Of a stretch of 64,000 bases of DNA, positions 9,301 to 16,763 are shown piece by piece; position 1 is the first letter of the stretch, and each line of letters opens with the position of its first letter. A program made the translations under genes and the position numbers. The notes beneath the pieces were generated by a model. The model ran no database searches. It worked only from the letters and a program-made list of their open reading frames with translations, and was not told the DNA's origin. Origin of the DNA: Marinomonas sargassi (lineage in GTDB: Bacteria > Pseudomonadota > Gammaproteobacteria > Pseudomonadales > Marinomonadaceae); the NCBI RefSeq assembly GCF_025716875.1, contig NZ_JAOVZB010000003.1:186001-250000 (forward strand). Direction: 5' to 3'.

Positions 9301-9766
9301 GGATCTTGCAGACTACCGTAAGTTTTATAACTTTGAAGTCGATATTTTGGATGCAGCTGGTAACAAGAAAACAACCTTAAGCCAACGAATCCAAACAGGT
9401 TCTGGTGGTGAACATCAGATACCATTTTATTTGGCAATTGCAGCTGCATTATCAACAACCTATCGCTTACATGAAACTGCAGAAGGCGAAGTTGTTGGTG
9501 GTTTCTCCCTCGCCATGTTTGACGAAGCCTTTAATAAGATCGATATGGTGAAAACATCCACTTGTATGGGTTTTATGAAAGACATTGGTCTGCAAGTTAT
9601 AGCTGCAGCTCCTGATGATAAACGCGCTGTTATGGCGGCAAATATGGATACTATTATCAGTGTCTGGCGTGAGGGGGGAGCGGTGTCAATTGATGTCGCT
9701 TATCCAAAATCAAAAGGAAAAAACCTGCTTAATGGTCAACTAGAAGACCGTAAGCTTGAGGTATAA
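6350..9766 (+). CDS. mksB: SMC-like condensin ATPase MksB
   Basis: A 1138-residue SMC/MukB-type ATPase. The Walker A motif GPTGSGKSS is at residues 30-38, long coiled coils run from about 240 to 480 and from about 640 to 930, a hinge-like globular region lies between (about 490-620), the ABC signature SGGE is at 1018-1021, and the Walker B aspartate and catalytic glutamate are D1058 and E1059 (SLAMFDEAF). This is shorter than MukB and fits MksB. With MksE and MksF it would compact and segregate DNA. bolA begins 8 bases after its stop. Confidence 0.9.
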   Translation: MKKLNRIVLVNWYLLGAEEISIRGNTAIIGPTGSGKSSLLDAIQTVLTGASKRHLNYNASANDGKASGRSIRSYILGMIDSGQANAKVFGTQPRQDATSYLALVFEDSVSGTESTVGLALSASLASPEEQVLGRFVLPNYGARKTDYIDQMSGKSYQAKPWVEVRETMKKACLDPYIKSGSASATQYINTYLKELSPSEDQLITLDGFLKNFKNALKFVPIASPTRFVQDFVLAEAPLQVGAYQKSLNEYRHLEAKTLEVSKRIDDLKVIQVDCDKKHQQEQSAINYQWIATEARFDELGSKQDEIQDQYELQKEREEEIEEELTTQASLLKQLQAQLLRLEQQYEHSDVGLKIQQLEQNKKLLTLQGQQDQKAVLQARQLIQMLSALYSFEELLSKDVVNQVKELSEFHGLISESGQVLGNLKPLTQKLSELNDLLDKEKSLLFSQRTELNRSILNLKDECKQLESDVSSLKGGVSPLSQNTKRLISLLKDANITATPLSHLAEVTDRKWQDAIEGYLGAQREALIVEPEDAEEAIRIFRAHRRQLMGCRVIDTTQTRLWLSRGNDNSALRYIRCNNDHAQAYLNRRLGGIKPVDTERQLLREDSAMTADGMLKLSGTISTIRFTSHMMVGINTDGMRESREKQLAQLSGELMSFLKSDQKLEQADSLLGRIMANNQLDTDSLNNAGHTLTRLTQELSSVEEEMAALQKHDDTDLQERIEELKARISNVELEQKKGDRERQQIAEQFGALNTQKTQLSNALSALDEERTKLTSNPKYDAEFASERYALLESSMVNGAAIYKEAISRSEKASEKARSFDQKVRKEVADHYAKYHHDNLDNDVQLDYLESKFEEFERYVAYQIEVLGETELAKYAKRAELARREAEETFRSDYVSKLKDSLDQVAHIIRELNSSLKRRPFNQEIYQFRYYPNGDMKDILDLVERFSAQDQANVGGLFDPHLNDSPEHARAITAIQELISDEEKQQDLADYRKFYNFEVDILDAAGNKKTTLSQRIQTGSGGEHQIPFYLAIAAALSTTYRLHETAEGEVVGGFSLAMFDEAFNKIDMVKTSTCMGFMKDIGLQVIAAAPDDKRAVMAANMDTIISVWREGGAVSIDVAYPKSKGKNLLNGQLEDRKLEV

Positions 9767-9773
9767 CAGTCCT

Positions 9774-10079
9774 GTGAAAATACAAACTGAAATTGAATCA
9801 ATCATTAATCAAGAATTTGATGTGCAATATATTAGCTTGGAAAATGAGAGCTATATGCACAATGTACCAAAAGATAGTGAATCTCATTTCAAATTGATTT
9901 TGGTATGTGATATTTTTAATGGCAAAAGGCCAGTTCAAAGGCATCAGCTTGTTTATCGTACCTTAAGTGAAATTATGCCCAAAATACATGCGCTTGCTTT
10001 GCATTTGTATACCACAAAAGAGTGGGATGAACGTAACTCATCAGCTCCATCTTCACCTAAATGTCATGGAGGCGAATAA
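9774..10079 (+). CDS. bolA: BolA family protein
   Basis: About 101 residues with the BolA signature ESYMHNVPKDSESHFKLILVC, the RHQLVYRTL segment holding the conserved histidine, and HALALHLYTTKEW. BolA partners monothiol glutaredoxins in iron-sulfur trafficking and in E. coli also affects morphology and envelope gene expression. I chose the GTG at 9774 because MKIQTEIES then aligns with the family N-terminus; GAGG lies about 12 bases upstream, overlapping the end of mksB. An in-frame TTG at 9756 would add six residues. It directly follows mksB and precedes a STAS gene. Confidence 0.9.
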   Translation: MKIQTEIESIINQEFDVQYISLENESYMHNVPKDSESHFKLILVCDIFNGKRPVQRHQLVYRTLSEIMPKIHALALHLYTTKEWDERNSSAPSSPKCHGGE

Positions 10080-10087
10080 TAGCCGTA

Positions 10088-10390
10088 ATGAGTATTTCTA
10101 TAGCAACTGATGACAAAAAAGATTATGTCACTATAACTATCATTGGCAATTTCGACTTTTCATTATTTAATGATTTTCGAAATGCCTATACGGATTTAGA
10201 GAAAAGCTACAGCCTCTATATTGTCGATATTTCTAACGTGGAATATTTAGACAGTGCAGCATTAGGTATGCTTTTAAGCATGAAGAACACAGTATCAGGA
10301 AATGCAACCATTCAATTGAAAGGTGCAAATGATTTCATTAAAAATATTCTAATGATTTCACGTTTTGATAAGCGCTTTGATATTAAGTAG
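10088..10390 (+). CDS. STAS-domain anti-sigma factor antagonist (HsbA-like)
   Basis: A 100-residue single STAS domain. The phosphorylatable serine sits in VEYLDSAALGML, the core SpoIIAA/RsbV motif. Such proteins bind an anti-sigma kinase when unphosphorylated and release a sigma factor or partner. With the next gene it resembles the HsbA/HsbR pair of Pseudomonas, where HsbA phosphorylation switches between motility and biofilm. An in-frame ATG at 10061, overlapping bolA, is a possible alternative start, but ATG 10088 better matches STAS N-termini; neither has an ideal ribosome site, and GGAGG at 10070-10074 is rather far. Confidence 0.82.
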   Translation: MSISIATDDKKDYVTITIIGNFDFSLFNDFRNAYTDLEKSYSLYIVDISNVEYLDSAALGMLLSMKNTVSGNATIQLKGANDFIKNILMISRFDKRFDIK

Positions 10391-10404
10391 TAAGGATACA
10401 TTTA

Positions 10405-11559
10405 ATGAAATTGTTGTGTGTAGACAGTGAGCCTGCGTATCGCGAAATAATCTCCCTTTGCGCTCAAGAAGAAAATCTTGAGGTACATACAGCATCAACA
10501 TATAAAGAAGCAATGGAAGCTTTTTTAGAGCATGAGCCAGATATCGTTACATTGGATGTACTGATAAAGGGCGGCAATGCATTTAATTTAGTTAAAGAAT
10601 TCAAAGCTATCGCCGGAGAACGTTTAGTTCCTATTGTTTTTGTAACTTCCAACTCATCTGATTTAATGATGGATCAGTGCTTTGTTATTGGTGCAGATGA
10701 CTTTATTCCTAAGCCTTTCAATGAGCAGCTATTTAATATTAGGCTCAAAGCTCACATGCGTAATGTTCAACTTATGCAAGAAATGTATGGAAAAAATAAA
10801 ACCTTAACCTATTTTCAGACAATGATAGAGCGTGAGCATGAGATGGCTCATCAAGTGCTTAACCATATTCAAAATCGAAATGAAATTAACACCAGAAACC
10901 TAGCGGTTACACGTTTATCTGCAGCAAGTTTCAACGGTGATTTAGCTCTGGTTAAAACCAGAATTGATAACTCTACACTTATCTTCGTTGGTGATTTTAC
11001 GGGACATGGTTTGTCTGCTTCTATTGGTGCATTACCTATAATGCAGGCTTTTTTTGATGCTGTTGATGAACTTACAGAAGTGAGTGATCTGGTGACTCAA
11101 ATCAATCGAATGCTATTAAGTATATTGCCAGACTATATGTTCTGCGCAGGCTATTTGATGCTGATTTCAGAGCAAGGTGAAATTTCTTACTGGGGTGGTG
11201 GAATGCCCGACGCACTTATTCTTCGTGATTCAGGAAGCCTTGATGCTATTAGCTCAAATCATATGCCTTTAGGTATTCTACCCATTCATGAATTCGAATC
11301 TGATTTTCATACCAGTCAACTCCATGATGGAGATACACTGCTTATTGCTTCAGATGGGGTATTAGAACTTAAGAATAATAAAAACGAAATGCTAGGGAAG
11401 GAGCTTTTAAAAGCTTATATTTCTCAGGCTTATAGCAATAATGAAGAAGACTTAAGAGTATCTCAATTCAATATGGAGAAAAAATTATCACGCTATCTCG
11501 GGGAATGTGAGCAATTGGATGACATAACCCTTGTAGCCTATAAGAAGGCCCGCACCTAG
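10405..11559 (+). CDS. Response regulator with PP2C/SpoIIE phosphatase output (HsbR-like, no kinase domain)
   Basis: A 384-residue protein: receiver domain at about 1-120 (acidic D7 and E9, phospho-acceptor in IVTLDVL near 51, KPF lysine), a linker helix, and a SpoIIE-type PP2C phosphatase at about 160-380 with metal-binding motifs VGDFTGHGLSA, ASDGVLEL and LDDITLVAY. It probably dephosphorylates the STAS protein encoded 14 bases upstream, under control of a histidine kinase or phosphotransfer protein elsewhere. Pseudomonas HsbR and Shewanella CrsR carry an additional C-terminal HATPase anti-sigma kinase; here the protein stops after PP2C, so the STAS kinase must be encoded elsewhere. Confidence 0.85.
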   Translation: MKLLCVDSEPAYREIISLCAQEENLEVHTASTYKEAMEAFLEHEPDIVTLDVLIKGGNAFNLVKEFKAIAGERLVPIVFVTSNSSDLMMDQCFVIGADDFIPKPFNEQLFNIRLKAHMRNVQLMQEMYGKNKTLTYFQTMIEREHEMAHQVLNHIQNRNEINTRNLAVTRLSAASFNGDLALVKTRIDNSTLIFVGDFTGHGLSASIGALPIMQAFFDAVDELTEVSDLVTQINRMLLSILPDYMFCAGYLMLISEQGEISYWGGGMPDALILRDSGSLDAISSNHMPLGILPIHEFESDFHTSQLHDGDTLLIASDGVLELKNNKNEMLGKELLKAYISQAYSNNEEDLRVSQFNMEKKLSRYLGECEQLDDITLVAYKKART

Positions 11560-11580
11560 TTCAAAGGGTGAAGGCTTTCT
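11543..11580 (+). terminator. Stem-loop at the end of the mks-bolA-STAS-REC/PP2C run
   Basis: AGAAGGCC at 11543-11550 and CACC at 11553-11556 pair with GGTG at 11567-11570 and GGCTTTCT at 11573-11580 (one G-T pair, small symmetric internal loop). The stem includes the stop codon of the PP2C gene and lies between it and the convergent YgfB-like gene. The T-rich tract after it is weak, so function as a terminator is inferred. Confidence 0.5.
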
Positions 11581-11586
11581 AATACT

Positions 11587-12225
11587 TTATCTTTTTTTCT
11601 TTTTGTTCTTATTCTGCTTATGTTTGTTATTATTCGCTTTTGGAAAAGGGCGCTTTTCGGGCTCTGTTCTTAGCACTAAAAACATATCAGTCACTACTTC
11701 GGGTATTTGCGCTATACAGGATTGCGTCAACTTCTCACTTGATCTTATTTGAACAACTTCTTCATCATCAAAGAGATCAGATGCTACCATCATAGGCAAA
11801 AGCAATTCTGCAATAGCTTCTTCTTTATCAGATTCAAACCAGTGAACCTCAGTCATGAAAACACCTTCCATGAACCCTGTTGCCCACTCTTGTAACTCAC
11901 TGAGTTCATCTTCAGCACTGGCCATTTCAATATCACAAGGAAGAATAAAGCCATCTTCTGACTCAAGCTCCTTCTCAATATCGGCATACAAGCGAATCAA
12001 GTATTGATGTATTTGTTTTCCTTCTTTTGAGCTATTGAACTTAGGCTCTTCTTCAAAGACTACTGGTAGCCATTGCTCAGAAGCAATATTCGCAGGACAG
12101 ATAGCGAGAGCAGTGAGAAAGCCATGAGCCATTACAAAATTTTGACATTCTTCATGGACTTGGTCTGATTCCAAAAAAGCTTCAAGTGTTTCTAATTCAA
12201 GATCATCAAGGGGTTGGTGTGCCAT
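11587..12225 (-). CDS. YgfB/YecA (UPF0149) family protein
   Basis: A 212-residue acidic protein of the UPF0149 family, recognised by the opening LDDLELETLEAFL, FVMAHGFLTALAICP and the central ATGFMEGV segment. Family members include YgfB of Pseudomonas, a repressor of a stress response, and YecA, which binds ribosomes and has a SEC-C zinc motif. This one has no SEC-C motif and instead ends in an asparagine/lysine-rich tail (about 20 residues), possibly for RNA or DNA binding. It is convergent with the PP2C gene and divergent from recQ. Its cellular target is not predictable. Confidence 0.75.
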   Translation of the reverse strand: MAHQPLDDLELETLEAFLESDQVHEECQNFVMAHGFLTALAICPANIASEQWLPVVFEEEPKFNSSKEGKQIHQYLIRLYADIEKELESEDGFILPCDIEMASAEDELSELQEWATGFMEGVFMTEVHWFESDKEEAIAELLLPMMVASDLFDDEEVVQIRSSEKLTQSCIAQIPEVVTDMFLVLRTEPEKRPFPKANNNKHKQNKNKKKKR

Positions 12226-12327
12226 GAAGTCATATTTCCTATTATGGATTTTTAAAAGAAGTTGATTCTAACTAAAAGAGTATTAAAAATCGATGCAGAA
12301 TATCTGCCGTTAAGAGATAATCTAAGA

Positions 12328-14073
12328 ATGGATGACAAGTTAGCTGTACTTACTCAATTAGGCTTTACAGATTACCGCCCACTTCAAGAAGAAGCCATAG
12401 ACGCTTTATGTGAGAATAGGGATGTCTTGCTAGCTGCACCGACTGGTGGAGGGAAGTCTTTAGTCTATCAATCGGCAGGATTAATTCGCAGAGGTGTTGC
12501 TGTTGTTATCAGCCCTTTATTGTCACTTATGTCACAACAAGTAAATGAGCTGAATAAAAAAGGCATTAATGCAAGGTTTCTAAACTCTACATTAAACCCT
12601 GGTGAACAGGACGACCTAGTATGGTCATTACGTCATTGCCATATAGATCTGCTTTATTTATCTCCAGAGAAATTAGTACAGGCCTCTGTGCTAGGAGTTT
12701 TACAAAGTGTTGAAATATCTTTGTTTGCAATTGATGAGGCCCATTGCATTACCCAATGGGGGGGGGATTTTAGGCCAGAATACAGCCAATTAGGAAAATT
12801 GAGAGAGCTATTTCCTGATACTCCCATTATCGCCTTGACCGGATCGGTCGATAAAAAAACGGCCGACCAAATTAAAAGTTCCTTAAGCTTAGATAATTGC
12901 CTTGTTTTGCGTAATAGCTTTGACCGTTCAAACATACATATTCGAATAGCGCAAAAAAGAAAAGCCAAGCAGCAGATACTCTATTTTATTAAAAATGAAG
13001 TGCCGGGGGAAACCGGCATTATCTACTGCCGTTCACGGAAAAAGGTCGATGAACTTACGGCCTGGTTTAATGACTTAGGTATTCCTAGTTTTGGCTACCA
13101 CGCGGCAATGACTAATGATGAAAAACAAAAAAACCACACAGATTTTATAGGGACGTATGGTAGTCTAATGTTTGCAACGACCGCATATGGTATGGGTATA
13201 GATATTCCTCATATTAGGTTTGTGATTCACGTTGATCTTCCAAATAGTCCAGAAGCATTTCTTCAAGAAATTGGTAGAGCGGGAAGAGATGGAAGACCCG
13301 CTAAGTCTCTACTACTTTATGGTTTGCAGGACATGCTCCAAGCAAAAAAGCTAGCATCAAACTCAGGTGCTAGCTCCAATGAATCTCTACAAAAGCTATT
13401 TGAAATTTTAGAAACGAGAGGGTGCCGGCGAGTAAATATGCTAGCTTACTTCGATGAAACTGTTGAGGTATGCAACAACTGTGATCGCTGCAACTCAGTA
13501 ACATCAGAGCAAAATGTAACAACAGCTTGCCAAAAGATACTTTCACTTATCTATCATACAAAGGGACTTCACCCTTTTTCAGTCTTAATCCAGACTTTAA
13601 TCGGCAAAAGAAGTAAAGCCGTAACCTCTTTAAGGGCAGAGCTTTCTCCTTTATTTGGAAAGGGGAAAGAGTTAAATGAAGCGCAATGGAAAGCCATAGT
13701 TAGATACCTTCTTGCACTTGAGTACATCGAGCTTGGTGAAGGTCACGCATTTACTGTTCACCTAACAGAAAAGTCTAGGGTGTTATTACAGGGAAAGGAA
13801 CAGGCGCTGATAGCAAGTGAATATTATTATCCAATCATTGATGATGGCCAGTTTTCAGAAGAAAACATAAAGCTTCATCAAATAACAGCGTGGCGAAATG
13901 AGAATAAGGTGGCACAAGTAAATGACAGTCAATTAAGGCTAATTTGTTTACATCAACCTAAAACAATCGCATCATTAAGTAGATTAACAGGGCTATCAAA
14001 AGAAGTGGTATCGACCTTTTCTACGGATATCCTAAATCTACTTCATGAGCCAAGCGAAAAGAGAAATACGTAA
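12328..14073 (+). CDS. recQ: RecQ-family ATP-dependent DNA helicase
   Basis: A 3'-5' DNA helicase of about 581 residues. Seen in order: YRPLQEEAI, Walker A PTGGGKS (K43), DEAH box (D136-H139), CRSRKK motif IV, QEIGRAGRDG motif VI, the RQC zinc site CNNCDRC with an upstream cysteine, a winged-helix region, and a short divergent HRDC-like C-terminus. Residues 144-147 read W-G-G-D, where typical RecQ has W-G-H-D; those codons form nine consecutive G (12758-12766). I prefer ATG 12328; an in-frame TTG at 12262 would add 22 residues without family similarity. The stop overlaps the sprT start as TAATG. Confidence 0.88.
   Translation: MDDKLAVLTQLGFTDYRPLQEEAIDALCENRDVLLAAPTGGGKSLVYQSAGLIRRGVAVVISPLLSLMSQQVNELNKKGINARFLNSTLNPGEQDDLVWSLRHCHIDLLYLSPEKLVQASVLGVLQSVEISLFAIDEAHCITQWGGDFRPEYSQLGKLRELFPDTPIIALTGSVDKKTADQIKSSLSLDNCLVLRNSFDRSNIHIRIAQKRKAKQQILYFIKNEVPGETGIIYCRSRKKVDELTAWFNDLGIPSFGYHAAMTNDEKQKNHTDFIGTYGSLMFATTAYGMGIDIPHIRFVIHVDLPNSPEAFLQEIGRAGRDGRPAKSLLLYGLQDMLQAKKLASNSGASSNESLQKLFEILETRGCRRVNMLAYFDETVEVCNNCDRCNSVTSEQNVTTACQKILSLIYHTKGLHPFSVLIQTLIGKRSKAVTSLRAELSPLFGKGKELNEAQWKAIVRYLLALEYIELGEGHAFTVHLTEKSRVLLQGKEQALIASEYYYPIIDDGQFSEENIKLHQITAWRNENKVAQVNDSQLRLICLHQPKTIASLSRLTGLSKEVVSTFSTDILNLLHEPSEKRNT
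12758..12766. repeat. Run of nine G inside recQ
   Basis: Nine consecutive G encode part of W144-G145-G146-D147 just after the DEAH box. Such a homopolymer is rare in DNA of this composition and is a known kind of slippage site: loss or gain of one base would cut the helicase at about a quarter of its length. Whether it varies in the population cannot be seen from one sequence. Confidence 0.9.
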
Positions 14074-14597
14074 TGTCCTCAGCACATACCCATGCTATTG
14101 ACCCATTACGGGATTTAAAGCTTATAGAGGATCAGGTTGACCTTTGTGTCGCCCAAGCAAATGCTTTTTTTGAAACGAAATTCACACCGCCTTCCTGTAA
14201 TTTTAGACAAAAGGGGCGGGCGGCTGGAACGGCTCATCTACAAAAAAATGAAGTACGCTTCAACCCTTTTATGTATCAACAAGACCCAGCCTCATTTATT
14301 GAAACTGTTGTTCCCCATGAAGTTGCTCACATTATCATTTTTCAAATTTATGGCAGTAAAGTAAAGCCTCACGGTAAAGAATGGCAAGCTATGATGATGA
14401 AGGTATATGGCTTAAAACCAGATAGAACTCATCAATTTGACACGCCATTACCAAAAGAGTCCTATGAATATCACTGTTCATGCGAATGCTATCAATTCTC
14501 TAAACAGCGCCATAATCGTGCCCAAAAAGGTGTTGAGTACATCTGTAAAATTTGCAAAACAACTTTGCAATATATTAAAACCAATAAAAATTCATAA
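14073..14597 (+). CDS. sprT: SprT-family zinc metalloprotease-like protein
   Basis: A 174-residue SprT protein. The zincin motif is VPHEVAHIIIFQIYG (HExxH) with a third ligand expected in KPHGKEW, followed by a C-terminal zinc ribbon (CSCECYQF and CKICKTTLQY). The eukaryotic relative SPRTN digests DNA-protein crosslinks; bacterial SprT is less well characterised. Its ATG overlaps the recQ stop by one base (TAATG), so the two are translationally coupled, which fits a shared role in DNA maintenance (inference). Confidence 0.88.
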   Translation: MSSAHTHAIDPLRDLKLIEDQVDLCVAQANAFFETKFTPPSCNFRQKGRAAGTAHLQKNEVRFNPFMYQQDPASFIETVVPHEVAHIIIFQIYGSKVKPHGKEWQAMMMKVYGLKPDRTHQFDTPLPKESYEYHCSCECYQFSKQRHNRAQKGVEYICKICKTTLQYIKTNKNS

Positions 14598-14703
14598 ACT
14601 AGCAGATACTTTACTTTTGACAGAGAGCTTTTGCTCTTATTTCAGATGCGGTTTTTAGCGTAATAGAGTATGATGTGTGCGTTTAATTTATAGCGTGTAT
14701 TCA

Positions 14704-15540
14704 ATGGACTTATCAAACCAACCTAAAGCCAAGCTTGAACTCAACAAGCTTCAAAAGCGTCTTCGTAGATTAACTGGCCAAGCAATTTCTGACTTCAACA
14801 TGATTGAAGAAGGGGATAAAGTAATGGTTTGTTTATCGGGCGGGAAAGACTCTTACACTATGCTTGAAATTCTTAGAAATTTACAAGCAAGCGCTCCAAT
14901 TGACTTTAGTATTGTGGCTGTTAACCTAGATCAAAAGCAACCAGGCTTTCCAGAACATATTTTACCAGCATATCTAGAGACACTTGGGGTAGACTTTCAC
15001 ATATTAGAGCGTGATACCTACAGTATTGTTAAAGAGATAGTGCCTGAAGGCAAAACTACATGTGGTTTATGTTCACGTTTAAGACGCGGCTCTTTGTATG
15101 GATTTGCAGAAGAAATCGGTGCCACTAAAATTGCACTTGGCCATCATAGAGATGATATTTTAGAAACACTCTTTTTGAATATGTTTTTCGGTGGAAAAAT
15201 GAAATCTATGCCACCGAAATTGTTAAGCGACAATGGTAAGCATGTAGTAATTAGGCCTTTAGCCTATTGCAAAGAAAAAGATATTGAAGCGTTCGCCCAA
15301 TTAAAAGAATACCCAATTATCCCATGTAATTTGTGTGGCTCCCAAGAGAACTTGCAAAGGCAAGTTATTAAAGACATGTTACAAAAATGGGATAAAGACT
15401 TTCCTGGCAGAACCGATACCATGTTTACAGCACTACAAAATGTTGTTCCGTCGCATTTAGCAGACACTGAATTATTCGACTTTAAAGGGTTAGCACAATC
15501 TGAAGGCGCCCTTAATCGCCTTAATGTTATTTCATTGTAG
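14704..15540 (+). CDS. ttcA: tRNA 2-thiocytidine(32) synthetase TtcA
   Basis: ATP-dependent thiolation of cytidine 32 in tRNA, using an iron-sulfur cluster. The PP-loop is [10 protein letters not shown], and the two cysteine pairs binding the cluster are in [10 protein letters not shown] and [18 protein letters not shown] is also typical. About 278 residues from ATG 14704; an in-frame GTG at 14677 would add nine residues outside the family N-terminus. It lies 106 bases after sprT and just before a YfaZ-like gene. A short AGAGC/GCTCT hairpin sits upstream near 14625, of unclear function. Confidence 0.95.
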   Translation: MDLSNQPKAKLELNKLQKRLRRLTGQAISDFNMIEEGDKVMVCLSGGKDSYTMLEILRNLQASAPIDFSIVAVNLDQKQPGFPEHILPAYLETLGVDFHILERDTYSIVKEIVPEGKTTCGLCSRLRRGSLYGFAEEIGATKIALGHHRDDILETLFLNMFFGGKMKSMPPKLLSDNGKHVVIRPLAYCKEKDIEAFAQLKEYPIIPCNLCGSQENLQRQVIKDMLQKWDKDFPGRTDTMFTALQNVVPSHLADTELFDFKGLAQSEGALNRLNVISL

Positions 15541-15550
15541 GACCATAGAA

Positions 15551-16123
15551 ATGAATCAAAAATTTAAAACTTTATTATTAACAGCTGGAGTTCTAGGTGC
15601 ATCATTTACATATGCTTCTAACGCCACAGTAAGCTTAACAAATGAAACAGCACAAGGTGATATCGATCTACAATTGGGTAATATTAACCTTAATGCAGGT
15701 ATTACTCATGATGTAGATGTAAACGCTTCTACAACACACGTTGGAATAAATGTACAGGACTCAGAAAGTGGAGGTGGTGGTCCACTTGAAATTGGTGTAG
15801 GTATACGAGCTATTTTGATTGATGCTGATATCAATGATGATGAAGATGAATTATCTGCAGCATTAGGTGTAGGCGGTTGGTATAGATACACCATCCAACA
15901 AGCCAATCGCTTAAGCCTGTATGCTTCTTTGTACTACTCACCTGAAGTCCTGTCATTCAGTAACTTAGACCATACTTATACTTATGAAACACGACTTGAA
16001 TATATGACAACTCAGAATGCACGCGCTTTCATTCGCTACGGCAATACTGTTGTTGTATATGATGATGGTGAACGAAATGAAATAAACAGAGGCTTCTCTG
16101 TTGGTGCCAATGTTGGTTTCTAA
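15551..16123 (+). CDS. YfaZ-family outer membrane protein
   Basis: A 190-residue secreted beta-barrel candidate. It has a signal peptide (about residues 1-22, ending near YASNA), alternating polar and hydrophobic strands, a GGGGPLEIGVGIRA segment and a C-terminal phenylalanine (GANVGF) as expected for BAM-assembled proteins. Length and the GGWYRY and FIRYGN segments fit the YfaZ family, whose role is unknown. I chose ATG 15551 with AGGA nine bases upstream; an in-frame ATG at 15524 inside ttcA would spoil the signal peptide. Confidence 0.75.
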   Translation: MNQKFKTLLLTAGVLGASFTYASNATVSLTNETAQGDIDLQLGNINLNAGITHDVDVNASTTHVGINVQDSESGGGGPLEIGVGIRAILIDADINDDEDELSAALGVGGWYRYTIQQANRLSLYASLYYSPEVLSFSNLDHTYTYETRLEYMTTQNARAFIRYGNTVVVYDDGERNEINRGFSVGANVGF

Positions 16124-16146
16124 AAGCCAACAAATATTTAAAAAAT

Positions 16147-16173
16147 AAAAAAGGTGGCTGTGCCACCTTTTTT
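16147..16173. terminator. Bidirectional intrinsic terminator between yfaZ-like gene and apt
   Basis: AAAAAAGGTGGC, loop TGT, then GCCACCTTTTTT: a compact GC-rich stem flanked by A and T runs, placed between convergent genes so it can act in both directions. Confidence 0.9.
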
Positions 16174-16198
16174 ATTACCCTAAATTCGAAGTAAAAAA

Positions 16199-16741
16199 TT
16201 ATTCGCCATCATAAGCGCATAAACTAAACACTGGGATACCTGTTTCGCGTAGCTTCTCACTGCCACCTAAATCTGGTAGATCGATGATTGCAGCCACTTC
16301 TTTTATACTAGCCCCTTGCTCTGTCAGCAATTTTATCGCAGCAAATAGAGTCCCGCCTGTTGCAATTAGGTCATCAAATAATAAAACTCTATCGCCACTT
16401 TGTACGGCTCCTTCTTGAATTTCAAGTTCTGCCTCACCATATTCCAAAGCATATTTTTGAGAAACCGTTTTTCCTGGTAATTTTCCTTTCTTTCGGATCA
16501 AAATAAGTGGCTTTTGTAACTCATATGCAAGCACAGCGGCGATTAAGAACCCACGGGCATCAATGCAAGCTATATGAGAAATATCCTCAGACATGTAACG
16601 ATGGACGTAAGCATCCACTACCATGCGCATGCCTTTTGGATCTGTGAAAATAGGGGTGATATCGCGAAAGCTAATGCCTTCTTTAGGCCAATCTTCTATT
16701 GTTTGAATCAGAGATTTAACATAAAAATCATCATAGAGCAT
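16199..16741 (-). CDS. apt: Adenine phosphoribosyltransferase
   Basis: Purine salvage: adenine plus PRPP gives AMP. The PRPP-binding motif VLLFDDLIATGGT is near residue 118, and PKEGISFRDITPIF and ARGFLIA are family signatures. I place the start at ATG 16741 (180 residues, AAGG upstream), which aligns with Apt N-termini and clears the end of fnr at 16764; the open frame continues to 16786 but would overlap fnr. It is third in the leftward run hemN-fnr-apt and may share their promoter. Confidence 0.95.
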   Translation of the reverse strand: MLYDDFYVKSLIQTIEDWPKEGISFRDITPIFTDPKGMRMVVDAYVHRYMSEDISHIACIDARGFLIAAVLAYELQKPLILIRKKGKLPGKTVSQKYALEYGEAELEIQEGAVQSGDRVLLFDDLIATGGTLFAAIKLLTEQGASIKEVAAIIDLPDLGGSEKLRETGIPVFSLCAYDGE

Positions 16742-16763
16742 ATATGTACGCCTTTGTATATTA

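Noticed and set aside
4312..9766. Wadjet anti-plasmid system
   Set aside because: The defining JetD/MksG nuclease gene is absent after mksB; the three genes alone fit MksBEF condensin.
14137..14658. Alternative-frame open stretches inside and after sprT
   Set aside because: They overlap the HExxH and zinc-ribbon coding sequence of sprT in other frames and have no family signatures.
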